DNA of 64,000 nucleotides from Rufibacter radiotolerans (GTDB taxonomy: Bacteria; Bacteroidota; Bacteroidia; Cytophagales; Hymenobacteraceae). The notes below the pieces were generated by a model. The model made no database searches. It was not told where the DNA came from and saw only the letters and a list, made by a program, of their open reading frames with translations. A program made the position numbers and the translations under genes. Numbering within the stretch: position 1 is the first letter of the stretch; each line of letters starts with the position of its first letter. Positions 15,779 through 23,275 of this stretch are shown one piece after another. The DNA lies in assembly GCF_001078055.1 (NCBI RefSeq), contig NZ_CP010777.1, forward strand, positions 952,408 through 1,016,407, given 5' to 3'.

Positions 15779-18073
15779 ATGAAAAAGCTGTTTTTCCTTT
15801 CGTTGCTGCTAAGCTGTTTTTCCGCCTTCGCGCAAAAGCCGGCGTTTGATTTGGTGCGGTGGGTAAACCCGATGATTGGCACGCACAAAATGGGGCATAC
15901 CTACCCGGGGGCTACAGCGCCATTCGGCATGGTACAACTCTCGCCAGATACGGATACCATTCCGTATGAAATGGGCGGCAAGTACAACAAAGACGTGTAT
16001 AAGTATTGCGCCGGTTACCAGTATGATGACCCCACCATTGTGGGCTTCAGCCACACGCATTTCTCAGGCACCGGCCATTCAGATTTAGGCGATTTTCTGC
16101 TCATGCCTACCGTCGGCAAGCTGCAACTGAACCCCGGCACCGAAGACAAACCCGAGACCGGTTACCGCTCCAAATTTTCGCATAACAACGAGCGCGCCGA
16201 GCCTGCCTACTACAGTGTTAAGCTAGACGACCATAACATCACCGCCGAACTCACCGCCACCAACCGCGTGGGCATGCACCAGTACACGTTCCCTAAATCT
16301 GAAGAGGCTCACGTGATTCTGGACCTCATGCACGGCATCTACAACTACGAGGACAAAAACACCTGGACCTTCCTGCGCATAGAGAATGATACCTTGATTA
16401 CCGGCTACCGGCAGACTAACGGCTGGGCACGAACCCGCACCGTGTATTTTGCTATGTCCTTTTCCAAACCGTTCACCAGCTTCGGCAACAAAGACTACAG
16501 CAAAGCGCAGGTGTACAAAGGCTTCTGGCGGAAGTTTGACCAAAGCAAGAACTTCCCCGAGATAGCCGGCAAGCAGATACGTGCGTATTTCGATTTCAAG
16601 ACCCAGGAAGGGGAGAAGCTGAAGGTGAAATTCGCGTTGTCGCCGGTGAGTACGGCCGGGGCCTTGGCCAACATGCGCGCCGAGATTCCGCACTGGGATT
16701 TTGACCGCGTAAAGCGTGCGAGCCAGGCCCAGTGGAATCAGGAGCTGGGCAAGGTGCGGGCCGTGCTGCCCACCAAAGACGACTACATCAACTTCTATAC
16801 GGCGCTTTACCATACGTTTTTGGGCCCCACCACCTATCAGGACGTTGACGGCCAGTACCGCGGGTTGGACCAGAACAACCACCAGGCCAAGGGCTTCACT
16901 AACTACACTACTTTCTCACTCTGGGACACCTACCGCGCCCTGCACCCCTGGTTCAACATTGTGCAGCCCAAACGCAACGCAGATATGGTGGAATCTATGC
17001 TGGCGCATTATGACCAGAGCGTCCACAAGATGTTGCCCGTGTGGTCGCACCACGCTAATGAGAATTGGTGCATGATTGGTTACCACAGCGTGTCGGTGAT
17101 TGCCGATGCCATAATCAAGGGCACTTACCAGGGAGACGCCAACCGTGCCCTGGATGCCTGCGTAACCACCGCACGCCAAAGCTATTATGACGGCCTCCAA
17201 TATTACATGGAGCTGGGCTTCGTGCCCGAAGACAAGAACGGTTCCTCGGTTTCCAAAACGCTGGAGTACGCCTATGACGATTGGTGCATCGCGCAGGTGG
17301 CCCAGAAATTGAACCGCAGTGACGTATACCAGGAGTTCAGCCGCCGGTCCCAGAACTGGAAAAACGTGTATGACAAAAGCATTGGCTACATGCGGCCCAA
17401 ACTAAGCGACGGCACCTTCAAAAAGGAGTTTGACGTGCTCAGCACCCACAACCAGGGCTTCATTGAAGGCAACGCCTGGAACTACAGCCTCTACGTGCCG
17501 CACGCCCCGCAGGAAATGATTCAGGCCATGGGCGGCAACCAGAAGTTTGTGCCCCACCTGGACTCGCTCTTCACCATGCACCTGCCGGACGAGTTTTTCA
17601 AAGACACCGAGGACATCACCCGCGAGGGCATTATTGGCAACTACGTGCACGGCAACGAACCTGCCCACCACGTGGCTTACCTATATAACTGGACGGATCA
17701 ACCCTGGAAAACCCAGGAACGCGTGCGCATGATTCTCAAAAAGCAGTACCACCCCACGCCAGATGGCCTGGGCGGCAACGATGACTGCGGCCAGATGAGC
17801 GCCTGGTACCTGTTCAGCTCCCTCGGTTTTTACCCCGTGGCCCCGGGCTCAGACCAGTACGCATTGGGCAGTCCGGCCGTGAAGGAGGCCGCCATCCAAC
17901 TGGAGAACGGAAAGTCCTTTACCATTGAAGCCAGAAACCAAAGCGAGAAAAACGTGTATGTGCAGAAGGTGGAACTCAACGGAAAACTGCTTACTCAACC
18001 GTTTCTTAATCATAAAGACATGGTAAAAGGCGGGAAACTCACCTTTTACATGAGTGCCAAGCCCAGAAAATAA
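15779..18073 (+). CDS. GH92 family alpha-mannosidase, exported
   Basis: A 764-residue protein with a clear signal peptide (MKKLFFLSLLLSCFSAFAQ) and the two GH92 domains. Family landmarks in order: NPMIGTHKMGHTYPGATAPF, GFSHTHFSGTGHSD, FSLWDTYRALHPWF, ENWCMIGYHSVSV, LEYAYDDWCIAQ, FIEGNAWNYSLY and GGNDDCGQMSAWYLF. GH92 enzymes are calcium-dependent inverting exo-mannosidases acting on alpha-1,2/1,3/1,4/1,6 mannosides of N-glycans or yeast mannan; linkage preference cannot be read here. ATG 15779 is chosen over a TTG five codons earlier because it starts the signal peptide. The aldo/keto reductase follows after 22 bases, so the two probably form an operon. Confidence 0.92.
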   Translation: MKKLFFLSLLLSCFSAFAQKPAFDLVRWVNPMIGTHKMGHTYPGATAPFGMVQLSPDTDTIPYEMGGKYNKDVYKYCAGYQYDDPTIVGFSHTHFSGTGHSDLGDFLLMPTVGKLQLNPGTEDKPETGYRSKFSHNNERAEPAYYSVKLDDHNITAELTATNRVGMHQYTFPKSEEAHVILDLMHGIYNYEDKNTWTFLRIENDTLITGYRQTNGWARTRTVYFAMSFSKPFTSFGNKDYSKAQVYKGFWRKFDQSKNFPEIAGKQIRAYFDFKTQEGEKLKVKFALSPVSTAGALANMRAEIPHWDFDRVKRASQAQWNQELGKVRAVLPTKDDYINFYTALYHTFLGPTTYQDVDGQYRGLDQNNHQAKGFTNYTTFSLWDTYRALHPWFNIVQPKRNADMVESMLAHYDQSVHKMLPVWSHHANENWCMIGYHSVSVIADAIIKGTYQGDANRALDACVTTARQSYYDGLQYYMELGFVPEDKNGSSVSKTLEYAYDDWCIAQVAQKLNRSDVYQEFSRRSQNWKNVYDKSIGYMRPKLSDGTFKKEFDVLSTHNQGFIEGNAWNYSLYVPHAPQEMIQAMGGNQKFVPHLDSLFTMHLPDEFFKDTEDITREGIIGNYVHGNEPAHHVAYLYNWTDQPWKTQERVRMILKKQYHPTPDGLGGNDDCGQMSAWYLFSSLGFYPVAPGSDQYALGSPAVKEAAIQLENGKSFTIEARNQSEKNVYVQKVELNGKLLTQPFLNHKDMVKGGKLTFYMSAKPRK

Positions 18074-18095
18074 GTACCCTTTTAAAATTCAACAT

Positions 18096-19091
18096 ATGCC
18101 TTATACTCCTTCGTCTGCTCGCTACAGTGAGATGGAATACCGCCGCTGCGGCAACAGCGGGTTAAAATTACCGGCCCTGTCTTTAGGGCTGTGGCACAAT
18201 TTCGGGCACGTAGATGTGCTGGAAAACTCGCGCCAGATTCTGCATGATGCTTTTGATGCCGGCGTCACGCACTTTGACCTGGCCAACAACTACGGTCCGC
18301 CGCCGGGCTCCGCCGAAGAGAACTTCGGGAAGATCCTGCTGGAGGATTTCAGGGGCTACCGCGATGAGCTCATCATTTCTACCAAGGCCGGCTACAAAAT
18401 GTGGGAAGGCCCGTACGGCGAGTGGGGTTCTAAAAAATACCTGGTCTCCAGCCTGGACCAGAGCCTTAAGCGCATGAACCTGGACTATGTGGATATTTTC
18501 TACCACCACCGCCCAGATCCCAACACGCCCCTGGAAGAATCCATGGCAGCCCTGGACCTGATTGTGCGGCAAGGCAAGGCGCTATACGTGGGCCTCTCCA
18601 ACTATGAGGTGCCGGAGGCTACCCGCGCCATCCAAATTTTAAAAGACTTGGGCACGCCTTGTCTGATTCACCAGCCCAAGTACTCTATGTTCGTGCGCTG
18701 GGTAGAAGACGGCCTGCTGGATTTGCTGGAAAAGGAGGGGGTAGGCTGCATTCCGTTCTCACCGCTGGCGCAGGGCCTGCTCACCAACAAGTACCTTAAA
18801 GGCATCCCCGAAGGGTCCCGCGCCGCCAAAGCGCACGGTTTCCTTAAAGAGGAAGACATCACGGAAGAGAAACTTGCCCAGATCAAGAAACTAAATGAAT
18901 TAGCGGAAGGTCGGAACCAAAGCCTGGCTCAAATGGCCCTTGCCTGGTTGCTGAAAGACCCGCGCGTGACCTCGGTATTGATTGGCGCCAGCTCTCCCGC
19001 CCAGCTTGCGGACTCTTTGAAAGGCATGAAAAATACTCAGTTCAGTTCAGATGAATTGGCGCAGATTGAAACCATTCTGCAAAACAGCTAA
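18096..19091 (+). CDS. Aldo/keto reductase, YghZ/L-glyceraldehyde 3-phosphate reductase type
   Basis: A 331-residue AKR14-like enzyme. Landmarks: MEYRRCGNSGLKLPALSLGL, the Asp/Tyr pair in THFDLANNYGPPPGSAEENF, Lys in IISTKAGYKMW, His in DIFYHHRPDP, and the C-terminal VTSVLIGASSPAQL that binds NADP(H). The relatives YghZ and Kv-beta reduce aldehydes, including L-glyceraldehyde 3-phosphate and methylglyoxal. ATG 18096 is the best start; the open frame runs further upstream into the mannosidase gene. It is probably co-transcribed with the GH92 gene, suggesting a role in handling sugar-derived aldehydes. Confidence 0.88.
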   Translation: MPYTPSSARYSEMEYRRCGNSGLKLPALSLGLWHNFGHVDVLENSRQILHDAFDAGVTHFDLANNYGPPPGSAEENFGKILLEDFRGYRDELIISTKAGYKMWEGPYGEWGSKKYLVSSLDQSLKRMNLDYVDIFYHHRPDPNTPLEESMAALDLIVRQGKALYVGLSNYEVPEATRAIQILKDLGTPCLIHQPKYSMFVRWVEDGLLDLLEKEGVGCIPFSPLAQGLLTNKYLKGIPEGSRAAKAHGFLKEEDITEEKLAQIKKLNELAEGRNQSLAQMALAWLLKDPRVTSVLIGASSPAQLADSLKGMKNTQFSSDELAQIETILQNS

Positions 19092-19113
19092 AGGGGGAAT
19101 CTCCTTTTTTGAT

Positions 19114-19157
19114 TTCTGTTTTAGGCCTGTTTTTCTAAAAACAGGCCTAAAACAGAA
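19114..19157. repeat. Chromosomal palindrome, perfect copy
   Basis: TTCTGTTTTAGGCCTG pairs without mismatch with CAGGCCTAAAACAGAA around a T/A-rich centre. It lies 22 bases after the aldo/keto reductase stop. Confidence 0.85.
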
Positions 19158-19213
19158 AAATAAATCCTGCCTCCCGCTGCCTCCTTCCAACTGGATTAGC
19201 GGCGAAAATACCT

Positions 19214-20083
19214 ATGTTGCCCACCTCCCTTATGACGGATATGACCTTCAAATTTATACACCTGCCAGCGTTCAGGGTCTTTTGCTTCTTCAGCCTTTTA
19301 ATGGTAGCCGTTTCTTGTACCCAACCATCGCAGTCCGGGAGCCAAACAGGGCAAAAAAGTGAGGTAGCTTTGAAGGTGATGTCGTACAACATCCGCCACG
19401 CGAACCCACCTTCCAAACCTAAGTTTATTGACCTGGACGCCATTGTGGCGGTGATCAAGGCCCAGAATCCAGATGTGGTGGCCCTACAGGAGGTAGATGT
19501 GAACACCATCCGTTCCGGTGGGATAGACCAGGCCAAGATCATTGCCCAGAAATTGGGCATGCATTATTTCTTCGGGAAAGCGCTGGACTATGATGGCGGA
19601 GACTATGGGGTGGCTATTCTTTCCAGGTTTCCGCTGGAAGATGCCTCGGCCGTGCCGCTGCCCTCTGTTGCAGGCACAAATGCCGAGCCCCGGGTAGTGG
19701 CTTTCGCCACCGTTCTAATCTCCAAAAAGCAACGCCTTATCTTTGCCAGCACGCACCTGGATGAAAAGGGAAACCCGCAGAACCGGCTGCTGCAACTAGA
19801 GAAAATAGCCCAGGTAAAAGGCGGCGTGAAACTACCGTTCATCATTGCCGGCGACTTCAACGCTACGCCCGGTTCAGAAACTATCCAGCGCCTGGATGCG
19901 CTCTTCACCAGAACCTGCAAGGACTGCGCGCCCACGTTCCCGGTCCTCAACCCCAGCAAAACCCTTGATTTTATTGGGTACGCTCCCGCCGCCAGGTTCA
20001 AGGTAGTCAGTCACCAGGTCATTCAGGAAACCTATGCCTCAGATCACCTGCCCATTGTAGCGGAGATCAGATTATTGCCTTAA
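19214..20083 (+). CDS. Lipoprotein of the endonuclease/exonuclease/phosphatase (EEP) family
   Basis: A 289-residue protein with a lipobox (LLMVAVSC) about 35 residues in, followed by the DNase I-like fold. Metal and catalytic motifs: VMSYNIRHA, VVALQEVD, STHLDE, IIAGDFNATPGS and the terminal ASDHLPIVAEI. Such exported EEP proteins hydrolyse phosphodiesters or phosphate esters; the substrate is not determined by sequence. ATG 19214 is first in frame; ATG at 19232 or 19241 would give a more ordinary signal peptide. Convergent with the second GH92 gene. Confidence 0.85.
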   Translation: MLPTSLMTDMTFKFIHLPAFRVFCFFSLLMVAVSCTQPSQSGSQTGQKSEVALKVMSYNIRHANPPSKPKFIDLDAIVAVIKAQNPDVVALQEVDVNTIRSGGIDQAKIIAQKLGMHYFFGKALDYDGGDYGVAILSRFPLEDASAVPLPSVAGTNAEPRVVAFATVLISKKQRLIFASTHLDEKGNPQNRLLQLEKIAQVKGGVKLPFIIAGDFNATPGSETIQRLDALFTRTCKDCAPTFPVLNPSKTLDFIGYAPAARFKVVSHQVIQETYASDHLPIVAEIRLLP

Positions 20084-20092
20084 TTGGTGGTT

Positions 20093-20136
20093 CTTGTTTT
20101 GGGCCTATTTTTTGAAAAACAGGCCCAAAACAGAAA
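20093..20136. repeat. Chromosomal palindrome after the EEP gene
   Basis: CTTGTTTTGGGCCTATTTT / AAAACAGGCCCAAAACAG, 9 bases past the stop codon and directly abutting a terminator. Confidence 0.8.
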
Positions 20137-20171
20137 AGGCTTTCCTCGCACAAGAGGAAAGCCTTTTTCTG
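20131..20171. terminator. Bidirectional terminator between EEP and GH92 genes
   Basis: CAGAAAAGGCTTTCCTC pairs with GAGGAAAGCCTTTTTCTG around a 6-base loop. Convergent genes end on both sides. Confidence 0.85.
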
Positions 20172-20200
20172 TTTTAGAAGATAGGGAAACTTTAGGCTGC

Positions 20201-22501
20201 CTATTGCCTGGAAAACGAATAAGGGAAAGCACTTTCCCCCTTGCCCCGTTTTTTGTTGGGCTCGGGTCCCATGTCAAACCTCAAAGTGCCGCCTTTGAGT
20301 AAGTCAAAATGGTCTACAAAGTTCTTCCCGTAGGTTTTACCGTTCATCTTAAGCGACTGCACATACAGGTTTTCAGCACTGTTCTTAGGCGCTTCTATCA
20401 CCAGCTTTTTCCCGTTCTCCAAGGTGATGGTCATCTTAGGAAAGAGGGGTGCGCCCAGCACGTATTGGGTGGTGCCGGGGCAGACGGGGTAGAAGCCCAT
20501 GGCACTGAATACGTACCAGGCGCTGGTCTGGCCGTTATCCTCGTCGCCGCAGTAGCCGTCTGGGGTGGGTTTGTACATGCGGTTCATGGTCTCGCGGGCC
20601 CAATACTGGGTTTTCCAGGGGGCGCCGGCATAGTTGTAGAGGTAGATCATGTGTTGGATGGGCTGGTTGCCGTGCGCGTACTGCCCCATGTTGGCGATCT
20701 GCATCTCGCGTATCTCATGGATCACGCTGCCGTAGTAACTCTCGTCATAGACCGGCGGCAGGGTGAACACTGAGTCCAGTTTTTTGACGAAGTTCTCTTT
20801 CCCGCCCATCAGATTCACCAGGCCCTGCACGTCATGGAACACGCTCCAGGAGTAATGCCAGCTGTTGCCCTCGGTGAAGGCATCGCCCCACTTGAAGGGG
20901 TTGAACGGGGCCTGGAACGTGCCGTTCTGGTTCTTGCCGCGCATGAGGCCGGTGGCAGGGTCAAAGAGGTGGCGGTAGTTCTGGCTGCGCTTGGCGTAGA
21001 GGTCAATCTCGGCTTGGGGTTTTTTCAGGGCTTTGGCCAATTGGTAAATGGTGAAATCATCATAGGCGTACTCCAGGGTGCGGGCGGCGTTCTCGTTGAT
21101 CTTCACGTCATACGGCACATAGCCCAGGGTCTTGTAATACTCGGCGCCCTTGCGGCCGATGGCGGAGATAGGACCTTCGTTGTTGGCCCCGTGCACCAGC
21201 GCCTCATACAGTTTCTGAATGTCATAGCCGCGCAGGCCTTTGAGGTAGGCGTCGGCCACTACCGAGGCGGAGTTGTTGCCCACCATGATATCGGCGTAGC
21301 CGGGGCTGGACCACTCCGGCAGCCAACCGCCTTCCTTGAAATCATTGATGAGGCCTTCCTGCATCTCTTTGTTGATGCCGGGGTACATCAGGTTCAAAAA
21401 CGGGTAGAGCGCCCGGAACGTGTCCCAGAAGCCGGTGCCGGCGAAGCGGTATCCCGGCAGCGTCTGGCCGGTATAGGGGCTGTAGTGCACCACCTGGTTC
21501 TGGGCGTTGAGCTCATACATCTTGTGCGGGAAAAACAGGGTGCGGTAGAGGCAAGAATAGAAGGTCCGCTGCTGCTCGTCAGTGCCGCCCTCTACTTTAA
21601 TCCGGCTCATGGTTTGGTTCCACTGGGCTTTGGCTTTCCGTTTGGTGGCCTCAAAATCGTCCTGCGCCAGCTCACGGCTCAGGTTCAGTTCGGCCTGCTC
21701 AAAACTGATGAATGACGAAGCTACCTTCAGGTGCACCTTTTCGCCTTTGGTGGTTTTAAACCCAATCACCGCCCCGGTGTGCGCGGCAGTAAGTTCCAGG
21801 GAATCCTTCACCAACGCCTTGCCCCGGAACGTGCGGGCGAGGGAAAATTTCTTGTCCACGTAGATGACAAAGTAGTTCTTAAAGTTCTTGGGGTTGCTGC
21901 GGGCGGCGCGAGTGGTGTAGCCTATGATTTTGTTTTCAGAAGGGATCACCTTGATGTAGGAGCCCCGGTCCAGGGCATCAATCACCAGAAAAGAGTTGTC
22001 ATTTTTGGGGAAGGTAAAACGGAACTGGGCGGCGCGCTCGGTAGGGGTGAGTTCGGTGGTGACATCATGATCCGCTAAGTACACGCTGTAGTAATAGGGT
22101 TTGGCGACCTCGGATTTGTGCGAGAACCAGCTGGCGCGGGCGTCCTGGTCAAACCGCAGCTTGTCGGTGACGGGCATGATCACAAACTGCCCGTAGTCGT
22201 TCATCCAGGGACTGGGCTGGTGGGTCTGCTTGAAGCCTCTTATTTTATCAGCGGCGTAGGTGTAGGCCCAGCCGTGGCCCATGGTGCCGGTCTGCGGGGT
22301 CCAGAGGTTCATACCCCAGGGCACGCCTATGGTCGGGTAGGTGTTACCGTTGGAAAGCTCGGGTTTGGAGTCGGTGCCCATAAGGGTGTTCACCAGTTCC
22401 TCGGGTTCAAAAGTACCATTGGTTTTCTTTTGCGCGTTGGCCAAGGAGGCCTGAAGGAAAACCAAGGAGAATAGCAGGCAAAAGGGAAGGCGGAAGGTCA
22501 T
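20201..22501 (-). CDS. GH92 family alpha-mannosidase, exported (second paralogue)
   Basis: A 766-residue GH92 enzyme with a signal peptide ending LANAQ. Landmarks: NGNTYPTIGVPWGMN, GFKQTHQPSPWMNDYG, GTGFWDTFRALYPF, GNNSASVVADAY, LEYAYDDFTIYQLA, FTEGNSWHYSWS and GDEDNGQTSAWYVFSAMGF. It differs strongly from the paralogue at 15779, including PWMND in place of the GTGHSD loop, so the two probably prefer different mannosidic linkages. Expected to act in the periplasm on alpha-mannosides. No SusC/SusD genes flank either enzyme. Stop at 20201 is followed by the bidirectional terminator. Confidence 0.92.
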   Translation of the reverse strand: MTFRLPFCLLFSLVFLQASLANAQKKTNGTFEPEELVNTLMGTDSKPELSNGNTYPTIGVPWGMNLWTPQTGTMGHGWAYTYAADKIRGFKQTHQPSPWMNDYGQFVIMPVTDKLRFDQDARASWFSHKSEVAKPYYYSVYLADHDVTTELTPTERAAQFRFTFPKNDNSFLVIDALDRGSYIKVIPSENKIIGYTTRAARSNPKNFKNYFVIYVDKKFSLARTFRGKALVKDSLELTAAHTGAVIGFKTTKGEKVHLKVASSFISFEQAELNLSRELAQDDFEATKRKAKAQWNQTMSRIKVEGGTDEQQRTFYSCLYRTLFFPHKMYELNAQNQVVHYSPYTGQTLPGYRFAGTGFWDTFRALYPFLNLMYPGINKEMQEGLINDFKEGGWLPEWSSPGYADIMVGNNSASVVADAYLKGLRGYDIQKLYEALVHGANNEGPISAIGRKGAEYYKTLGYVPYDVKINENAARTLEYAYDDFTIYQLAKALKKPQAEIDLYAKRSQNYRHLFDPATGLMRGKNQNGTFQAPFNPFKWGDAFTEGNSWHYSWSVFHDVQGLVNLMGGKENFVKKLDSVFTLPPVYDESYYGSVIHEIREMQIANMGQYAHGNQPIQHMIYLYNYAGAPWKTQYWARETMNRMYKPTPDGYCGDEDNGQTSAWYVFSAMGFYPVCPGTTQYVLGAPLFPKMTITLENGKKLVIEAPKNSAENLYVQSLKMNGKTYGKNFVDHFDLLKGGTLRFDMGPEPNKKRGKGESAFPYSFSRQ

Positions 22502-22625
22502 GCGTTTAGGAGGCGTTTTCTGGAAATCAGCCCTAAAGTAGCAGTTTTCTCCAGGAAGCGGTAATGCACCGGAAAGAAGGGCAGAGGATTTGCTGAGTAG
22601 GTTTGGTCCAACCCAAAAAAAGGAG

Positions 22626-22669
22626 CCGTTTCAGGCCTGTTTTCCCAAAAACGAGCCTAAAACAGAAAA
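22626..22669. repeat. Chromosomal palindrome between GH92 and the ACP-like gene
   Basis: CGTTTCAGGCCTGTTTTCC / AAAAACGAGCCTAAAACAG, next to the terminator of the ACP-like gene. Confidence 0.7.
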
Positions 22670-22670
22670 G

Positions 22671-22710
22671 CAGAAAGCCCGGCAAGAGATTTCTCCGGCC
22701 GGGCTTTCTG
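22671..22710 (-). terminator. Terminator of the acyl-carrier-like gene
   Basis: CAGAAAGCCCGGC pairs with GCCGGGCTTTCTG, 26 bases after the stop codon at 22736. Confidence 0.75.
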
Positions 22711-22735
22711 GGTTAAAAGGGTAAACTTCCGTCTC

Positions 22736-22984
22736 CTAATTCTTGGAATGGATAGAGACGTACTCCACGAAATCACCCACTGTGTTCAGGGGCACTTCGT
22801 CTGGGATCACAATCTTAAAGCGCTTTTCCAGGGCCAGGATAATGTCTACCACGTCGGCGGTGTCAAAGCCCAGTTCTTTGTGTAACTGAGAAGTGACCCG
22901 TAGGCGGTTTGGTTGGATGCGTTTAATTCTGCTGATGATATGGACCACCTTCTGCGCGATAGATGGTGCTGTTGCAGTTACCAT
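22736..22984 (-). CDS. Acyl carrier-like protein with Thr at the phosphopantetheine site
   Basis: An 82-residue four-helix ACP-like protein; the C-terminal half (VVDIILALEKRFKIVIPDEV, then VGDFVEYV) is typical of fatty-acid ACPs. In place of the conserved DSL motif it has GFDTADVV, with Thr42 (codon ACC) where the 4'-phosphopantetheine-bearing serine should be. It therefore may not be modified, or may be modified on Thr, and could act as a non-canonical carrier or partner protein rather than the housekeeping ACP. No fatty-acid or polyketide gene is adjacent; it has its own terminator. Confidence 0.8.
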   Translation of the reverse strand: MVTATAPSIAQKVVHIISRIKRIQPNRLRVTSQLHKELGFDTADVVDIILALEKRFKIVIPDEVPLNTVGDFVEYVSIHSKN

Positions 22985-23044
22985 AAAGTGTTATGCTGGT
23001 AAGTAAAAGTAAATAAACAGGGTGCTGACCTGGTCAGCGGGGAA

Positions 23045-23207
23045 GAGCCTGTTTAAATTTTGGATTGGTAAGCGAAAGTGGCAAGAGCAAGGTTCTGAGG
23101 AAGCCGTTTTTAAGCCTCGTAGCAGCGCTACGAAGGTGATAAAAGGGCGAAGTCAGGTTCTTGTTATGGCCACTTACAGCACCAAAGGCAAATTTTAAAC
23201 ATGCTCT
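23045..23207. repeat. Long imperfect inverted repeat (about 160 bp)
   Basis: AGAGCCTGTTTAAATTTTGG at the left end faces the complement of AGAGCATGTTTAAAATTTGC at the right end, with pairing extending inward (AAGTGGC / GCCACTT and a central TCGTAGC...GCTACGA hairpin). It has the look of a small non-autonomous element or remnant; no open frame or target duplication is evident. Confidence 0.6.
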
Positions 23208-23214
23208 AGGAGAT

Positions 23215-23246
23215 AAAAGCGGACGCAAAATGCGCCCGCCTTTAAA
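23215..23246 (-). terminator. Terminator of the efflux operon
   Basis: On the minus strand AAAGGCGGGCGC faces GCGTCCGCTTT with one bulge, followed by a short T run; it begins 30 bases past the RND pump stop codon. Confidence 0.6.
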
Positions 23247-23275
23247 ATCATTCCTTATTCAGGTGGTGTGTTTTA

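Noticed and set aside
20834..21715. 293-codon plus-strand frame within the second GH92 gene
   Set aside because: Antisense shadow; the minus-strand product carries all GH92 landmarks.
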